NCBI RefSeq assembly: GCF_001643015.1
Contig: NZ_CP015622.1
Location: 571,358 to 635,357 of the forward strand
Direction: 5' to 3'
Origin: Corynebacterium crudilactis
Lineage (GTDB): Bacteria; Actinomycetota; Actinomycetes; Mycobacteriales; Mycobacteriaceae
DNA length: 64,000 bases
A program made the position numbers and the translations under genes. The notes beneath the pieces are model-generated. The model did not search any database. It was not told the origin of the DNA and saw nothing but the letters and a program-made list of their open reading frames with translations. Below, in pieces: positions 17,872 to 26,852 of this stretch. Each line of letters opens with the position of its first letter. Positions within the stretch are counted from its first letter, which is position 1.

Positions 17872-18690
17872 TTAAGTGGTCGGTTCAGTAGCGCCTTTTC
17901 GTGCTGCATTTCGATGTGAAGCTAGAAGCGTGTCCAACGGAATGAGTGCGGTGTCTTTGGTGATCCTTTGGCTAGTTGCTTGCAGGATTGGTAAAAAGCG
18001 TTCAAGGTTCGCAGCCTGGGTGGTGGGAACTACTAATCCAAGTGCTGCTCCAAGCTTTCCGGTATGCCATACGGGAACTGCGATGGATGCACCTCCAATT
18101 CGTTGTTCATCGTGCGTGATGGCAAAGCCTTGGGATCGGATCTGTTTTAGTTGTCGATCCAAGATTTCTGGATCAGTAATTGTTTTTGGGGTGGAGGAGG
18201 GGAGGGGCAATTTTAAATAGGACTGCCTGATCCAAGGCTCGTCAAAGGCGAGGAGGATTTTTCCTACGGCAGTGGAATTAAGTGGTAATCGTCCTCCGAC
18301 TCGTGCTGAGCGGGGCACTTTTTTAGTTCCATAGGCACGGTCAATGACTAGTGCTTCATTTTTATCGCGCACAACCAATTGCGAGGTTTCAGAAGTTAAG
18401 GAATAAAGCTCTTGAATAAACGGGCGCGCAGTATCGCGTAATTGGCGGCCAGTATTTTGCGCAAGTTCCCAAATGCGGAGGCCTAGTTGATAGCGCCCAT
18501 CTGATTTTCTGCTGAGTAAGCCGCCATCTGTCAGTTCAGTTACTAGGCGGTGAGTGGTACTGGGGGGCAGATCGGCCAGATCTGCAATCTCGGTGAGGCC
18601 AAGGGGCCGCATGCTGTGTTCAAAGGCACCGAGAACAGCAATCACTTTAGAAGTGACTGTTCTTCCAGGCTCTCGGTTTCCTCCGGCCAT
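17872..18690 (-). CDS. creR: IclR-family regulator of the cre cluster (CreR)
   Basis: IclR-type transcription factor, 272 aa. The N-terminal winged helix-turn-helix spans about residues 10-75 (LGLTEIADLADLPPSTTHRLV). The C-terminal effector domain contains SLTSETSQLVVRDKNEALV and LPLNSTAVGKILLAF, a typical IclR set. Start ATG follows AAAGGAGC. It is co-directional with and upstream of creJ, so it can control the cre operon, presumably in response to 4-cresol or a product. Whether it activates or represses cannot be read from the sequence. Confidence 0.88.
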   Translation of the reverse strand: MAGGNREPGRTVTSKVIAVLGAFEHSMRPLGLTEIADLADLPPSTTHRLVTELTDGGLLSRKSDGRYQLGLRIWELAQNTGRQLRDTARPFIQELYSLTSETSQLVVRDKNEALVIDRAYGTKKVPRSARVGGRLPLNSTAVGKILLAFDEPWIRQSYLKLPLPSSTPKTITDPEILDRQLKQIRSQGFAITHDEQRIGGASIAVPVWHTGKLGAALGLVVPTTQAANLERFLPILQATSQRITKDTALIPLDTLLASHRNAARKGATEPTT

Positions 18691-19012
18691 TTTCTGGTGC
18701 TCCTTTAATCTTTCTGGTCCCGCTCTGCGATCGGATGGTGGGCAGTGTTAGTTAAGCGTAGCGTCAGCATCTTTATCCGGGGTGGGCGAAAAGGTTTCTA
18801 ATCTGATACTTAAGTAATGCCGTGAAGGGGTATTTGAGGGCTATGAAACGGCTAACAATAATGGGTTGCCATGCGGTTCTTGGGTGAATACTGGTAGGGT
18901 AGACAAGTCAATCGTGTCTGATTCTTAATCGGGCCAGGATCTAAAGAACACATCTCCCGCCACCTCATGGATATAAATTTGGTTTGAGGTGCTGTGGAGT
19001 CCAGGAGGATAA
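18691..19012 (+). promoter_or_regulatory. secY promoter and structured leader
   Basis: The divergent gap between creR and secY has no gene. An extended -10 (TGGTAGGGT, about 18891-18899) is a good secY promoter candidate. Between it and the gene, CACCTCA (about 18961) and TGAGGTG (about 18985) form a 7-bp stem, followed by the strong ribosome-binding site CCAGGAGGATAAG directly before the GTG start. The leader of roughly 110 nt could be regulatory; nothing more specific is recognised. Confidence 0.55.
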
Positions 19013-20335
19013 GTGTCCGCCATTATTCAGGCATTCAAGGACGCCGATCTGCGAAAGAAGATTTTCTTCACCATCGCGATGATCGTTCTATACCGCATCG
19101 GTGCGCAGATCCCTTCCCCGGGAGTTGACTATGCAACGATTAGTGGTCGTCTACGTGACTTGACGCAGGATCAATCTAGCGTTTATTCGCTGATTAACCT
19201 GTTCTCAGGTGGCGCGCTTTTGCAGCTGTCTATTTTTGCCATTGGTATCATGCCCTACATTACGGCGTCGATTATCGTGCAGCTGCTTACTGTCGTTATT
19301 CCGCACTTCGAGCAGTTGAAGAAGGAAGGTCAATCAGGCCAGGCGAAGATGATGCAGTACACCAGGTACCTCACGGTTGCTCTGGCGTTGCTTCAGTCTT
19401 CGGGCATTGTTGCTTTGGCAGACCGCGAACAGCTGCTTGGTGCAGGTATTCGTGTGCTGGCAGCGGACCGCAACTTCTTTGACCTCATCATCTTGGTGTT
19501 TACCATGACTGCTGGTGCTGTTTTGGTGATGTGGATGGGCGAACTCATCACTGAAAAGGGTGTGGGTAATGGCATGTCGCTGCTGATTTTTGCCGGCATT
19601 GCTACCCGCCTGCCAACTGATGGCATGAACATTTTGGGTAACTCCGGTGGAGTTGTCTTCGCTGTTGTGTTGGCTTCTGTGCTTATCCTGGTCATCGGTG
19701 TGGTCTTCGTGGAGCAAGGTCAGCGTCGTATCCCAGTGCAGTACGCAAAGCGCATGGTTGGTCGTCGCCAGTATGGTGGTTCTTCCACCTACTTGCCTTT
19801 GAAGGTGAATCAGGCTGGCGTTATTCCAGTCATCTTTGCGTCTTCTTTGATCTACATGCCAGTGCTGATTACCCAGATCGTGAACTCTGGTTCCGTGGAA
19901 GTTTCGGATAACTGGTGGCAGCGCAATATCATTGCACACCTGCAGACTCCGTCTTCTTGGCAGTATATTGTTTTGTACTTTGCACTGACTATTTTCTTCG
20001 CTTATTTCTATGTTTCCGTTCAGTATGATCCAGCTGAGCAGGCTGACAACATGAAGAAGTACGGCGGCTTTATTCCTGGTATCCGCCCTGGTCGTCCAAC
20101 GGCTGAATACTTGGGATTTGTTATGAATCGACTGCTGTTCATTGGTTCCCTATACCTGGCGCTCATTGCAGTTCTGCCAAACATTATGCTGGATCTAGGC
20201 GTTGATGCCGGTTCAGCCGGAGCCACTCCATTCGGCGGCACCGCAATCCTAATTCTTGTCTCTGTTGCACTGACCACAGTGAAGCAGATTGAGAGCCAGC
20301 TCCTGCAAAGCAACTACGAAGGACTTCTAAAATAA
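19013..20335 (+). CDS. secY: Preprotein translocase subunit SecY
   Basis: Channel-forming subunit of the SecYEG translocon, 440 aa with ten expected membrane segments. Typical stretches include [34 protein letters not shown] and [16 protein letters not shown]. Start is GTG ([17 protein letters not shown]) behind AGGAGG. Its stop overlaps the adk start (TAATG), the classic secY-adk coupling. Elsewhere secY usually follows rplO; here the cre cluster intervenes and secY has its own leader. Confidence 0.98.
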   Translation: MSAIIQAFKDADLRKKIFFTIAMIVLYRIGAQIPSPGVDYATISGRLRDLTQDQSSVYSLINLFSGGALLQLSIFAIGIMPYITASIIVQLLTVVIPHFEQLKKEGQSGQAKMMQYTRYLTVALALLQSSGIVALADREQLLGAGIRVLAADRNFFDLIILVFTMTAGAVLVMWMGELITEKGVGNGMSLLIFAGIATRLPTDGMNILGNSGGVVFAVVLASVLILVIGVVFVEQGQRRIPVQYAKRMVGRRQYGGSSTYLPLKVNQAGVIPVIFASSLIYMPVLITQIVNSGSVEVSDNWWQRNIIAHLQTPSSWQYIVLYFALTIFFAYFYVSVQYDPAEQADNMKKYGGFIPGIRPGRPTAEYLGFVMNRLLFIGSLYLALIAVLPNIMLDLGVDAGSAGATPFGGTAILILVSVALTTVKQIESQLLQSNYEGLLK

Positions 20336-20880
20336 TGCGACTCGTACTCCTCGGACCTCCTGGTGCTGGTAAAGGCACCCAAGCTGTAATTCTCTCTGAG
20401 AAGCTTGGCATTCCGCATATCTCCACTGGTGATCTTTTCCGCGCGAACATCGGCGAAGGCACCCCATTGGGTGTTGAAGCTAAGCAGTACATTGATGCTG
20501 GCAAGCTTGTTCCAACTGACGTCACTGCGCGCATGGTGGCATCGCGCCTTGCTGAGTCTGATGCAGCAGAGGGTTTCTTGCTGGATGGCTTCCCACGCAC
20601 TGTGGAGCAGGCTGGCATCTTGGCTGATCTGCTTTCTGAAGCTGGTCAGAGCCTTGATGGTGTTGTTAACTACCAGGTTTCTGAGGACGTCGTTGTAGAG
20701 CGCATGCTCTCCCGTGGTCGTGCAGATGACAACGAAGCGACCATCCGTACCCGTCTTGGCGTGTACCGCGATGAGACTGCACCGCTGATCGATCACTACG
20801 GTGACAAGATCATCAACATTCAAGCTGAGGGCGAAGTTGAGGAAATCAGCGCACGTACCCTTGAGGCACTGGGCAAATAA
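20335..20880 (+). CDS. adk: Adenylate kinase
   Basis: Adenylate kinase, 181 aa, converting ATP + AMP to 2 ADP. It has P-loop [10 protein letters not shown] at residues 7-16, the AMP-binding [11 protein letters not shown], and [11 protein letters not shown]. It is a short-LID type: the zinc-binding LID insertion of Gram-positive long forms is absent ([15 protein letters not shown]), as is common in actinobacteria. It is translationally coupled to secY. Confidence 0.98.
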   Translation: MRLVLLGPPGAGKGTQAVILSEKLGIPHISTGDLFRANIGEGTPLGVEAKQYIDAGKLVPTDVTARMVASRLAESDAAEGFLLDGFPRTVEQAGILADLLSEAGQSLDGVVNYQVSEDVVVERMLSRGRADDNEATIRTRLGVYRDETAPLIDHYGDKIINIQAEGEVEEISARTLEALGK

Positions 20881-20955
20881 GATTTCTTCTTCCACGTTCA
20901 CTGAATCTACGATGATCAAGTAGATAACAAGCAGTGGCCAGAAGCACTCACCCCT

Positions 20956-21007
20956 AGGTGGCCGGGAACCGCATGCATTGTGCGGTGCCGGCCACCTTTG
21001 GTTTTAT
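20956..21007 (+). terminator. Terminator between adk and map
   Basis: AGGTGGCCGG and CCGGCCACCT form a 10-bp outer stem with an inner CCGCA/TGCGG pair, followed by TTTGGTTTTAT. It lies 75 bp after adk, so map probably depends partly on its own promoter. Confidence 0.85.
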
Positions 21008-21041
21008 AAAGTTCAAATAATGAAGAAAGTGAAGTGGAAGC

Positions 21042-21836
21042 ATGGGTTTCCGTTCTAAGAAAAAAGTCATTGCTGCCAAGACTCCGGCTGAGCTTGATGC
21101 AATGCAGGCTGCGGGAGAAATCGTCGGCAAGGCACTGCAGGCTGTGCGCGCAGAAGCTAAAGCTGGCATGAGCACGTGGGATCTTAACCAGATCGCTGAG
21201 CAGGTTATCCGCGATGCGGGTGCGATTCCTACGTTCTTGGGCTACCAGGGATTCCCAGGATCTGTGTGTGCCTCTGTCAATGAAGTGATCGTCCACGGTA
21301 TTCCGTCAAAGGAAGTCATTCTGGAAGAGGGCGACTTGGTCTCTATTGACTGTGGCGCAACCTTCAACGGCTGGGTTGGCGATTCCGCGTGGAGCTTCGG
21401 CATCGGTGAGATCGATGAAGATGTGCAGGCGCTGAACCTGGCAACTGAGTGGGTGCTGATGGAAGGCCTCAAGGCCATGGTCCCAGGCAACCGCTTGACT
21501 GATGTTTCTCATGCTTTGGAAGTAGCAACACGCAAGGCTGAAGCAAAGTTCGGTGCAGCGCTGGGCATCGTGGATGGCTATGGTGGACACGGCATTGGCC
21601 GCCATATGCATGAAGAGCCATACTTGGCTAATGAAGGAAAAGCTGGCAAGGGACCAATCATCCAGGAAGGTTCTGTGCTTGCCATTGAGCCAATGCTGAC
21701 TCTGGGCACTGAAGATTCCGCCGTTTTGGAAGATGATTGGACTGTTGTCACCCTCGACGGTTCTTGGGCTTCCCACTGGGAGCACACAGTTGCAGCCACC
21801 AAGGGTGGCCCACGCATCCTTACCCCGCGCTTTTAA
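21042..21836 (+). CDS. map: Methionine aminopeptidase, type I
   Basis: Removes the N-terminal Met from nascent proteins; 264 aa, dinuclear metal enzyme of the pita-bread fold. Metal ligands are visible in order: Asp in VSIDCGATFNGWVGDSAW (two Asp), His in GYGGHGIGRHMHEEP, Glu in LAIEPML, and a final Glu in SHWEHTV. Start MGFRSKKKVIAAKTPAELDA. It follows secY-adk as in many bacteria but is separated by a terminator. Confidence 0.96.
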   Translation: MGFRSKKKVIAAKTPAELDAMQAAGEIVGKALQAVRAEAKAGMSTWDLNQIAEQVIRDAGAIPTFLGYQGFPGSVCASVNEVIVHGIPSKEVILEEGDLVSIDCGATFNGWVGDSAWSFGIGEIDEDVQALNLATEWVLMEGLKAMVPGNRLTDVSHALEVATRKAEAKFGAALGIVDGYGGHGIGRHMHEEPYLANEGKAGKGPIIQEGSVLAIEPMLTLGTEDSAVLEDDWTVVTLDGSWASHWEHTVAATKGGPRILTPRF

Positions 21837-21906
21837 AACTGCTGCTTTTCGACGCATCCTGCCGCCGTCGGGGCTAAAGGTTGCCCGGTTGAGCAAAGGT
21901 TTGCAT

Positions 21907-21945
21907 CCTCCCTGGCTACCCGCCAGGGGGAGGGATTTTAAAACT
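21907..21945 (+). terminator. Terminator after map
   Basis: CCTCCCTGG ... CCAGGGGGAGG with a short loop, followed by a T-containing tract (ATTTTAAAACTTTT), ends the map transcript. Confidence 0.75.
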
Positions 21946-21984
21946 TTTGTGCATTTTGAATATCATAATCATAAAACAGCCTTA

Positions 21985-21990
21985 TATACT
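21985..21990 (+). promoter_or_regulatory. -10 element of ldt, implies leaderless mRNA
   Basis: TATACT ends exactly 7 nt before the ATG at 21998, so transcription should start on or next to the A of the start codon. No ribosome-binding site is present. Confidence 0.6.
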
Positions 21991-21997
21991 TCAAGCT

Positions 21998-22747
21998 ATG
22001 GCGAAGAATTCCCGTACCCGATACAGCGCGTCCATCAAGCGTGGCGCAGCTGCGATCCTCACTGCTGGCGCTACTTCTCTCGCATTGCTTGCGGTGCCAG
22101 CCACCGCATCTGCACAGGATTTTGCGACTGGAAGTTCACAGATTCAAGCAGATGCACGTGAAGGTGCATGGGCAACCCGCACTAACCTGCAAAATCAGCT
22201 TTCTACAATTGGGCCTGCAGCGCTTCCTGTAAGAGCAGCTGTCGATGATGCTATTAATGGCCTCTTCCCAGGTCTTATTGATGAGAAGGTTGCGGCAGAA
22301 CAAGAAGTTGCGCGCGCACAGGCAGAACGCGAAGCGGCTGCTGCGCGTGAAGCAGAAGCAGCTCGCGTTGCCTCTGAAGAAGCCGCACGCTTCAACCGTG
22401 GTTCTTGCCCTGTAAGCGCAGATGTCTGCGTTGACATTGATGGCGGACGCTCCTGGTTGCAGGAAAACGGACAGGTCGTCTACGGTGCAGTCCCAGTATC
22501 CTCCGGTGGCGTGGGACAAGAAACCCCTCGTGGCACGTTCTACATCAACCGCAAGGTAAAAGATGAGATCTCCTATGAGTTCGGCAATGCCCCAATGCCT
22601 TATGCCATGTATTTCACCTACAACGGACATGCATTCCACCAGGGTAATGTCGCAACCACTTCTGCAGGTTGTGTTCGTCTGAACCAGCAGGATGCGATCC
22701 ACTACTTCAATAATGTTGGCATCGGCGACATGGTCTACATCTACTAA
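21998..22747 (+). CDS. Secreted L,D-transpeptidase (YkuD domain)
   Basis: Exported protein of 249 aa with a signal peptide ending near TASAQD, an Ala/Glu/Arg-rich coiled-coil segment (about residues 90-135, REAAAAREAEAARVASEEAA) and a C-terminal YkuD catalytic domain. The active-site motif is TTSAGCVRLNQQD with Cys near residue 225, and the upstream His lies in GHAFHQGN. It is likely to form 3-3 cross-links in peptidoglycan or attach proteins. An upstream in-frame start would add 17 residues without RBS; the ATG chosen directly follows a -10 element. It has its own terminator. Confidence 0.88.
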   Translation: MAKNSRTRYSASIKRGAAAILTAGATSLALLAVPATASAQDFATGSSQIQADAREGAWATRTNLQNQLSTIGPAALPVRAAVDDAINGLFPGLIDEKVAAEQEVARAQAEREAAAAREAEAARVASEEAARFNRGSCPVSADVCVDIDGGRSWLQENGQVVYGAVPVSSGGVGQETPRGTFYINRKVKDEISYEFGNAPMPYAMYFTYNGHAFHQGNVATTSAGCVRLNQQDAIHYFNNVGIGDMVYIY

Positions 22748-22771
22748 TATTTTTGGATTCATTCCAACAGT

Positions 22772-22822
22772 GCTCTTAGTTCCTCCGCTTTCTGGCGAAG
22801 GAACTAAGAGCATTTTTCTTTT
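22772..22822 (+). terminator. Terminator after the L,D-transpeptidase gene
   Basis: GCTCTTAGTTCCT / AGGAACTAAGAGC forms a near-perfect stem with a short loop, then ATTTTTCTTTT. Confidence 0.93.
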
Positions 22823-22931
22823 ATAAAAGCCCAAATTTTCTATATCGAAACTGCTAAAATTATGTGATCTTATGAAGTTTTTCTAGTGCTTATTCCAGTT
22901 TCAGTTTTGAATCTAGAGAGTGAGAATCACA

Positions 22932-24098
22932 ATGAAAATCGCTGTCGCAGGTCTTGGCTTTGTGGGCTCTTCTAATGCCGCGCTGCTCTCTAAGAACCAT
23001 GAAGTCGTTGCTATAGACATCAACCAGGTTCGAGTAGATGCTATAAACAATTACTCGTCGCCGGTTGAGGATATAGAGCTCGAACGATATCTGGCAACAA
23101 AACCAGAGTCATTGCGTGCAACCACAGATACCAAAGATGCTTATGCAGACGCAGTATTCGTTATTGTGGCAACACCAACGGATTATGATCCCGAGACAAA
23201 TTTCTTCAATACCAAGTACGTAGAAAATGTTATTTCTGAAGTACTAAAGGTAAACCCCAAAGCCAATATTGTTATCAAATCAACGATTCCAGTCGGCTTC
23301 ACGCTACGCATGCGCGCACAATATCCGAATGCCATGATCTTCCCATCACCAGAATTCCTGCGTGAAGGCAGCGCTTTTTACGATAACCTGCACCCCTCAC
23401 GCATTGTGGTCGGCGATCGCTCAGAAGTAGGACAGCAATTTGCACTGCTTTTGAAAGAAGGGGCCATGGATGAGGCGACGCCAGTGCTTTTCACTGATCC
23501 GACCGAAGCAGAAGCCATCAAATTATTTGCGAATACATATTTGGCCATGCGTGTTGCGTATTTCAATGAGCTAGATACATATGCAGCTACGCAGAGCCTA
23601 AATTCCAAACAAATTATTGAGGGCGTGGGCCTTGACCCTCGCATTGGCAATCAATACAACAATCCGTCCTTCGGCTATGGCGGATACTGCCTACCGAAAG
23701 ACACCAAACAGCTTTTGGCTAACTATCACAGCGTGCCTCAAAAGATGATTTCTGCGATTGTTGAATCAAATGCCGTACGTAAAGACTTTATCGCAGAAGA
23801 CATCCTGAAGCTTGAACCCAAAAATGTTGGGGTGTATCGCCTTGTTATGAAAGCAGGATCAGATAATTTTAGATCCTCATCAGTACAAGGAATCATCAAA
23901 CGAATCCAACAAGCTGGTGTTTCTGTAGTGATTTATGAACCAACTTTGGACGCAGACAGTTACTTTGATTCACGAGTAATGAAAGATCTTGAAGAGTTCA
24001 AACAAAGCTGTGATTTGATCATCTCGAACCGTCCCACACATGAACTCGATGACGTTACAGATCGCGTGTATTCCCGAGATATTTTTGAGCGAGACTAG
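22932..24098 (+). CDS. ugd: UDP-glucose 6-dehydrogenase
   Basis: Oxidises UDP-glucose to UDP-glucuronate with two NAD+; 388 aa, the length of short HasB/Ugd forms. N-terminal Rossmann [18 protein letters not shown] site [11 protein letters not shown], central [22 protein letters not shown], and catalytic Cys at about residue 253 in [16 protein letters not shown] use ATG 22932, after a GAGAG ribosome-binding site, not the GTG at 22920. ATA and other codons rare in the surrounding core genes are frequent, suggesting acquisition. It heads a plus-strand arm with two beta-helix proteins and should feed UDP-glucuronate to the convergent synthase and decarboxylase genes. Confidence 0.93.
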   Translation: MKIAVAGLGFVGSSNAALLSKNHEVVAIDINQVRVDAINNYSSPVEDIELERYLATKPESLRATTDTKDAYADAVFVIVATPTDYDPETNFFNTKYVENVISEVLKVNPKANIVIKSTIPVGFTLRMRAQYPNAMIFPSPEFLREGSAFYDNLHPSRIVVGDRSEVGQQFALLLKEGAMDEATPVLFTDPTEAEAIKLFANTYLAMRVAYFNELDTYAATQSLNSKQIIEGVGLDPRIGNQYNNPSFGYGGYCLPKDTKQLLANYHSVPQKMISAIVESNAVRKDFIAEDILKLEPKNVGVYRLVMKAGSDNFRSSSVQGIIKRIQQAGVSVVIYEPTLDADSYFDSRVMKDLEEFKQSCDLIISNRPTHELDDVTDRVYSRDIFERD

Positions 24099-24120
24099 CA
24101 CCTAAATTGAGGTTTTTCGC

Positions 24121-25179
24121 ATGAGTATGAAACGAGTCGGACCACATCCACAGCCTTCACCCGTAGAACTTGAGCCAGGTGACATTCTTGAAATTGATAA
24201 TGATCTAACAGGGCTGCTCACTGTCATTGCACATGGTGATGCTGAAAACCGGGTGCTGATTCGTCCTGTGAACAAGGAAAACTCTCTCAAACTTGATGGC
24301 TTAGTTTTACTCAATCCTTGTCATGTCACCGTGAGTGATCTCAACATTGAGACAACAGACTCTCATGATGGAATTTTAGTGTGGGCAACTCAAGAGAGCA
24401 GAGACATTCGGCTGGAGAGGCTTGCTATTAAAGGAGCCAAAAATGGCATCGCGATCGGCACGGACCTCCCTGGAGGCCTCCGCGAGGTGGTTGTTGATTC
24501 GTGTCTCGTCCGAGATTGTTTTCTGCAGGGCATACTTTGTTTTGGACCACAGCACCCAAACCATGGCTTGCACGATGTGAAAATTACAAAATGCAGGGTA
24601 GAAGGCACACGCGGTGATCCGAGGTTGGCTGATCAGCATTCTGGCTCAGGAATTATTCTCGGATCTGTCGATGGGGGAGAAATTACCGAATGCCATGCTG
24701 AGGGAAATGGAGCTGGGTGTGTTGCAACCGAAGGCCCAGAGGGCATTTTTGTTTATGATTGCCGTCGAGTCCGAATCAGTAGGTGTGCGTCGAAAAGCAA
24801 TCGTACCGGCGGCCCTGTGGACGGCGGAGGCTTCGGCATTGATATTCGATGTGAAGACTGCAGTATTGAAGACTGCGACGCCGTTGACAATGATGGCGCA
24901 GGCATCCTTGTGTGGAATCTGCCGGGGATGATTGGCGGGGGACACCTTCTCCGCGGAAATCGCTTAAGCAATAATTGTCAGCGCACGATCTGGCACGGAG
25001 AAATTACCGTGACACCCTCGGCGGGGCACGTGGAAATTTCCACAAACACTATTAAATCCAAAGCAAATATAGGCGGAATTCTGAGGGGGATCGGAGCTAA
25101 AAACACTAAACTCAAAAATAATGTTTATCTCCAGAGTGCTGCTCCAGAGATCACAGAATGCCAGATGCCCCAGCACTAG
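24121..25179 (+). CDS. Right-handed parallel beta-helix protein, cytoplasmic
   Basis: A 352-aa protein without signal peptide or membrane segment. It consists of short repeats of the pectate-lyase-like beta-helix type (for example ITKCRVEGTRGDP, ITECHAEGNGAG, ISRCASKSNRTGG, IEDCDAVDNDGAG), Cys-rich with a ladder of Cys at equivalent turns. Such folds occur in polysaccharide lyases, C5-epimerases and carbohydrate-binding scaffolds. It is a clear paralogue of the next gene (shared SGSGI-GSV, DGGGFGIDI and EGPEGIF / EGPIGIW blocks). It starts 22 bp after ugd. Enzymatic activity cannot be assigned; acting on an intracellular glycan or nucleotide-sugar-linked substrate would be a guess. Confidence 0.75.
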   Translation: MSMKRVGPHPQPSPVELEPGDILEIDNDLTGLLTVIAHGDAENRVLIRPVNKENSLKLDGLVLLNPCHVTVSDLNIETTDSHDGILVWATQESRDIRLERLAIKGAKNGIAIGTDLPGGLREVVVDSCLVRDCFLQGILCFGPQHPNHGLHDVKITKCRVEGTRGDPRLADQHSGSGIILGSVDGGEITECHAEGNGAGCVATEGPEGIFVYDCRRVRISRCASKSNRTGGPVDGGGFGIDIRCEDCSIEDCDAVDNDGAGILVWNLPGMIGGGHLLRGNRLSNNCQRTIWHGEITVTPSAGHVEISTNTIKSKANIGGILRGIGAKNTKLKNNVYLQSAAPEITECQMPQH

Positions 25180-25205
25180 TGCTATTTGCAAGTGAGAGTT
25201 TATAA

Positions 25206-26852
25206 ATGAAGCGAATTTCATGTTTGGTTTTTGCTCCGCTAGCAACAATTGCTGTGCTGGGATTAGTCAGCTGCAGCAATCCACCTGTATCAGCTGGACC
25301 ATTTACCTATTACGTATCTGCGGATGGTGATGATTCTGCAACGGGTTTGAAACGTGAATCTGCGTGGAAGACCTTAGAACGAGCTTCCGAGCATCATCTT
25401 CAACCAGGCGATACCATCATGTTGATTGGAATGAAGCCTCTTATAGGTGAGCTCTCATTAGATTCTGCGGATGCAGGTGATCCCGCTAAACCAGTACGTG
25501 TCACAGCGGACAAGGATTTTCCAGGCATCGAAGCAGAAGGTCCTGCCGGAATTACGATTATCGATACCTCAGGTGTCATTGTGGAAGACATTTCCGTATC
25601 AGTTGCCCATGATCATTCCGAAATACCCACAGATGGCATCCTGTTGCATGCCACAGAAGGCTCTGGATCACATTCAGATATCACTGTTCAAAGAGTACGA
25701 ATTACGGGCGCGTACAACGGAATCGCTGCTTCTTCTGGAGGGGCCGGCGATGGATTTGATGAAGTGACAATCCAGGATGCAGTGGTATCAGATTGCATTC
25801 GCAATGGAATCATCACATATGGCCCGAGTGCGCCGGACTACGGACATAAGAATATCCATATCTTGGATTCTGTGGTGTCAGGAACAAAAGGTATTAATGG
25901 TATTGATAAAAATTCTGGCAGCGGAATTGTCATCGGATCAGTTGCAGACGCAGTAATCGAAAGAAACGAAGCATACAACAATGGTGTGCTCTCTAATGCG
26001 GATGAGGGACCAATTGGAATTTGGACGCATGACGCAACCCGCATATTAGTTCGGGATAACAGGTCATACGATAATAGTTCCCAACACTCGGACGGCGGCG
26101 GGTTTGGATTAGATATTGCAACGACAAATTCCACTTTGGAAAGGAATTACAGCTACAACAACGCTGGACCAGGATTCTTACTTATTGCTCATCAGGGGGG
26201 AAGTAGTTCTGGCGAAAATATTGTTCGCTATAACACTAGTATTGGAGATTCTTGGCTTAATGCGTATCACGGCGGAATTAGCGTGATCGGAGGTTTTTCA
26301 TCTGCAGCATCTGAACCTCGGATCGAAGATACAAAAATTCATCACAATACAGTTTTTCCAGCTCCATCTAGTGGTGCAGCAGCCTTAAAGCTGCGAGGCA
26401 ATCTCAATGGTATCTCTGTCCACCATAATATTTTTGATACATCTGCTGGTTATGCTCCTGCGGTTGCTGCAATTGATGTGTCTGCTGACTCAAAAGTTTC
26501 TTTTATTGCGAATCAATTGGCAGTAAATACATTTACTAGTTTGCCGGTCTTCGATTGGAATGGAGAATATATGCAAACTCCAGATCATGCTGAAACATTG
26601 CTTCCAGATTCTTTTGACAACTTTGAATACGCACCTATTTACCCTGGCGGATATGAGATTTCCACTGTTTTAGACACCATTGCATGGACTAAGCCGGTAG
26701 CAGTTTCATCAGCAGTACCGGCGGATAGTTCTCCCGCAACATTAGATCTGGCAGGAAATGCTGTAGAAGAACCAAATCCCTATGTCGGAGCGATCAATCC
26801 TGTATCTTCTGATCAAAACGCCAGGCGTCAGAACACATTTCAAAAACGTTGA
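25206..26852 (+). CDS. Beta-helix lipoprotein, probable extracellular glycan-modifying protein
   Basis: A 548-aa protein with a lipoprotein signal: MKRISCLVFAPLATIAVLGL followed by lipobox VSCS. The mature part starts with YYVSADGDDSATGLKRESAWKTLE, the DUF1565-like entry seen in right-handed beta-helix glycan lyases and epimerases. It continues with repeats such as ISVSVAHDHSEIPTDGILLH and DNRSYDNSSQHSDGGGFGLD. It is paralogous to the preceding cytoplasmic protein but exported and longer. Location on the outer face of the cytoplasmic membrane, next to glycan synthesis genes, suggests trimming or epimerising the exported polymer. Its last 59 bp overlap galE on the other strand. Confidence 0.78.
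   Translation: MKRISCLVFAPLATIAVLGLVSCSNPPVSAGPFTYYVSADGDDSATGLKRESAWKTLERASEHHLQPGDTIMLIGMKPLIGELSLDSADAGDPAKPVRVTADKDFPGIEAEGPAGITIIDTSGVIVEDISVSVAHDHSEIPTDGILLHATEGSGSHSDITVQRVRITGAYNGIAASSGGAGDGFDEVTIQDAVVSDCIRNGIITYGPSAPDYGHKNIHILDSVVSGTKGINGIDKNSGSGIVIGSVADAVIERNEAYNNGVLSNADEGPIGIWTHDATRILVRDNRSYDNSSQHSDGGGFGLDIATTNSTLERNYSYNNAGPGFLLIAHQGGSSSGENIVRYNTSIGDSWLNAYHGGISVIGGFSSAASEPRIEDTKIHHNTVFPAPSSGAAALKLRGNLNGISVHHNIFDTSAGYAPAVAAIDVSADSKVSFIANQLAVNTFTSLPVFDWNGEYMQTPDHAETLLPDSFDNFEYAPIYPGGYEISTVLDTIAWTKPVAVSSAVPADSSPATLDLAGNAVEEPNPYVGAINPVSSDQNARRQNTFQKR

Noticed and set aside
19334..19939. A 201-codon minus-strand frame inside secY
   Set aside because: Shadow of secY; His/Thr/Asn-rich translation with no family character.
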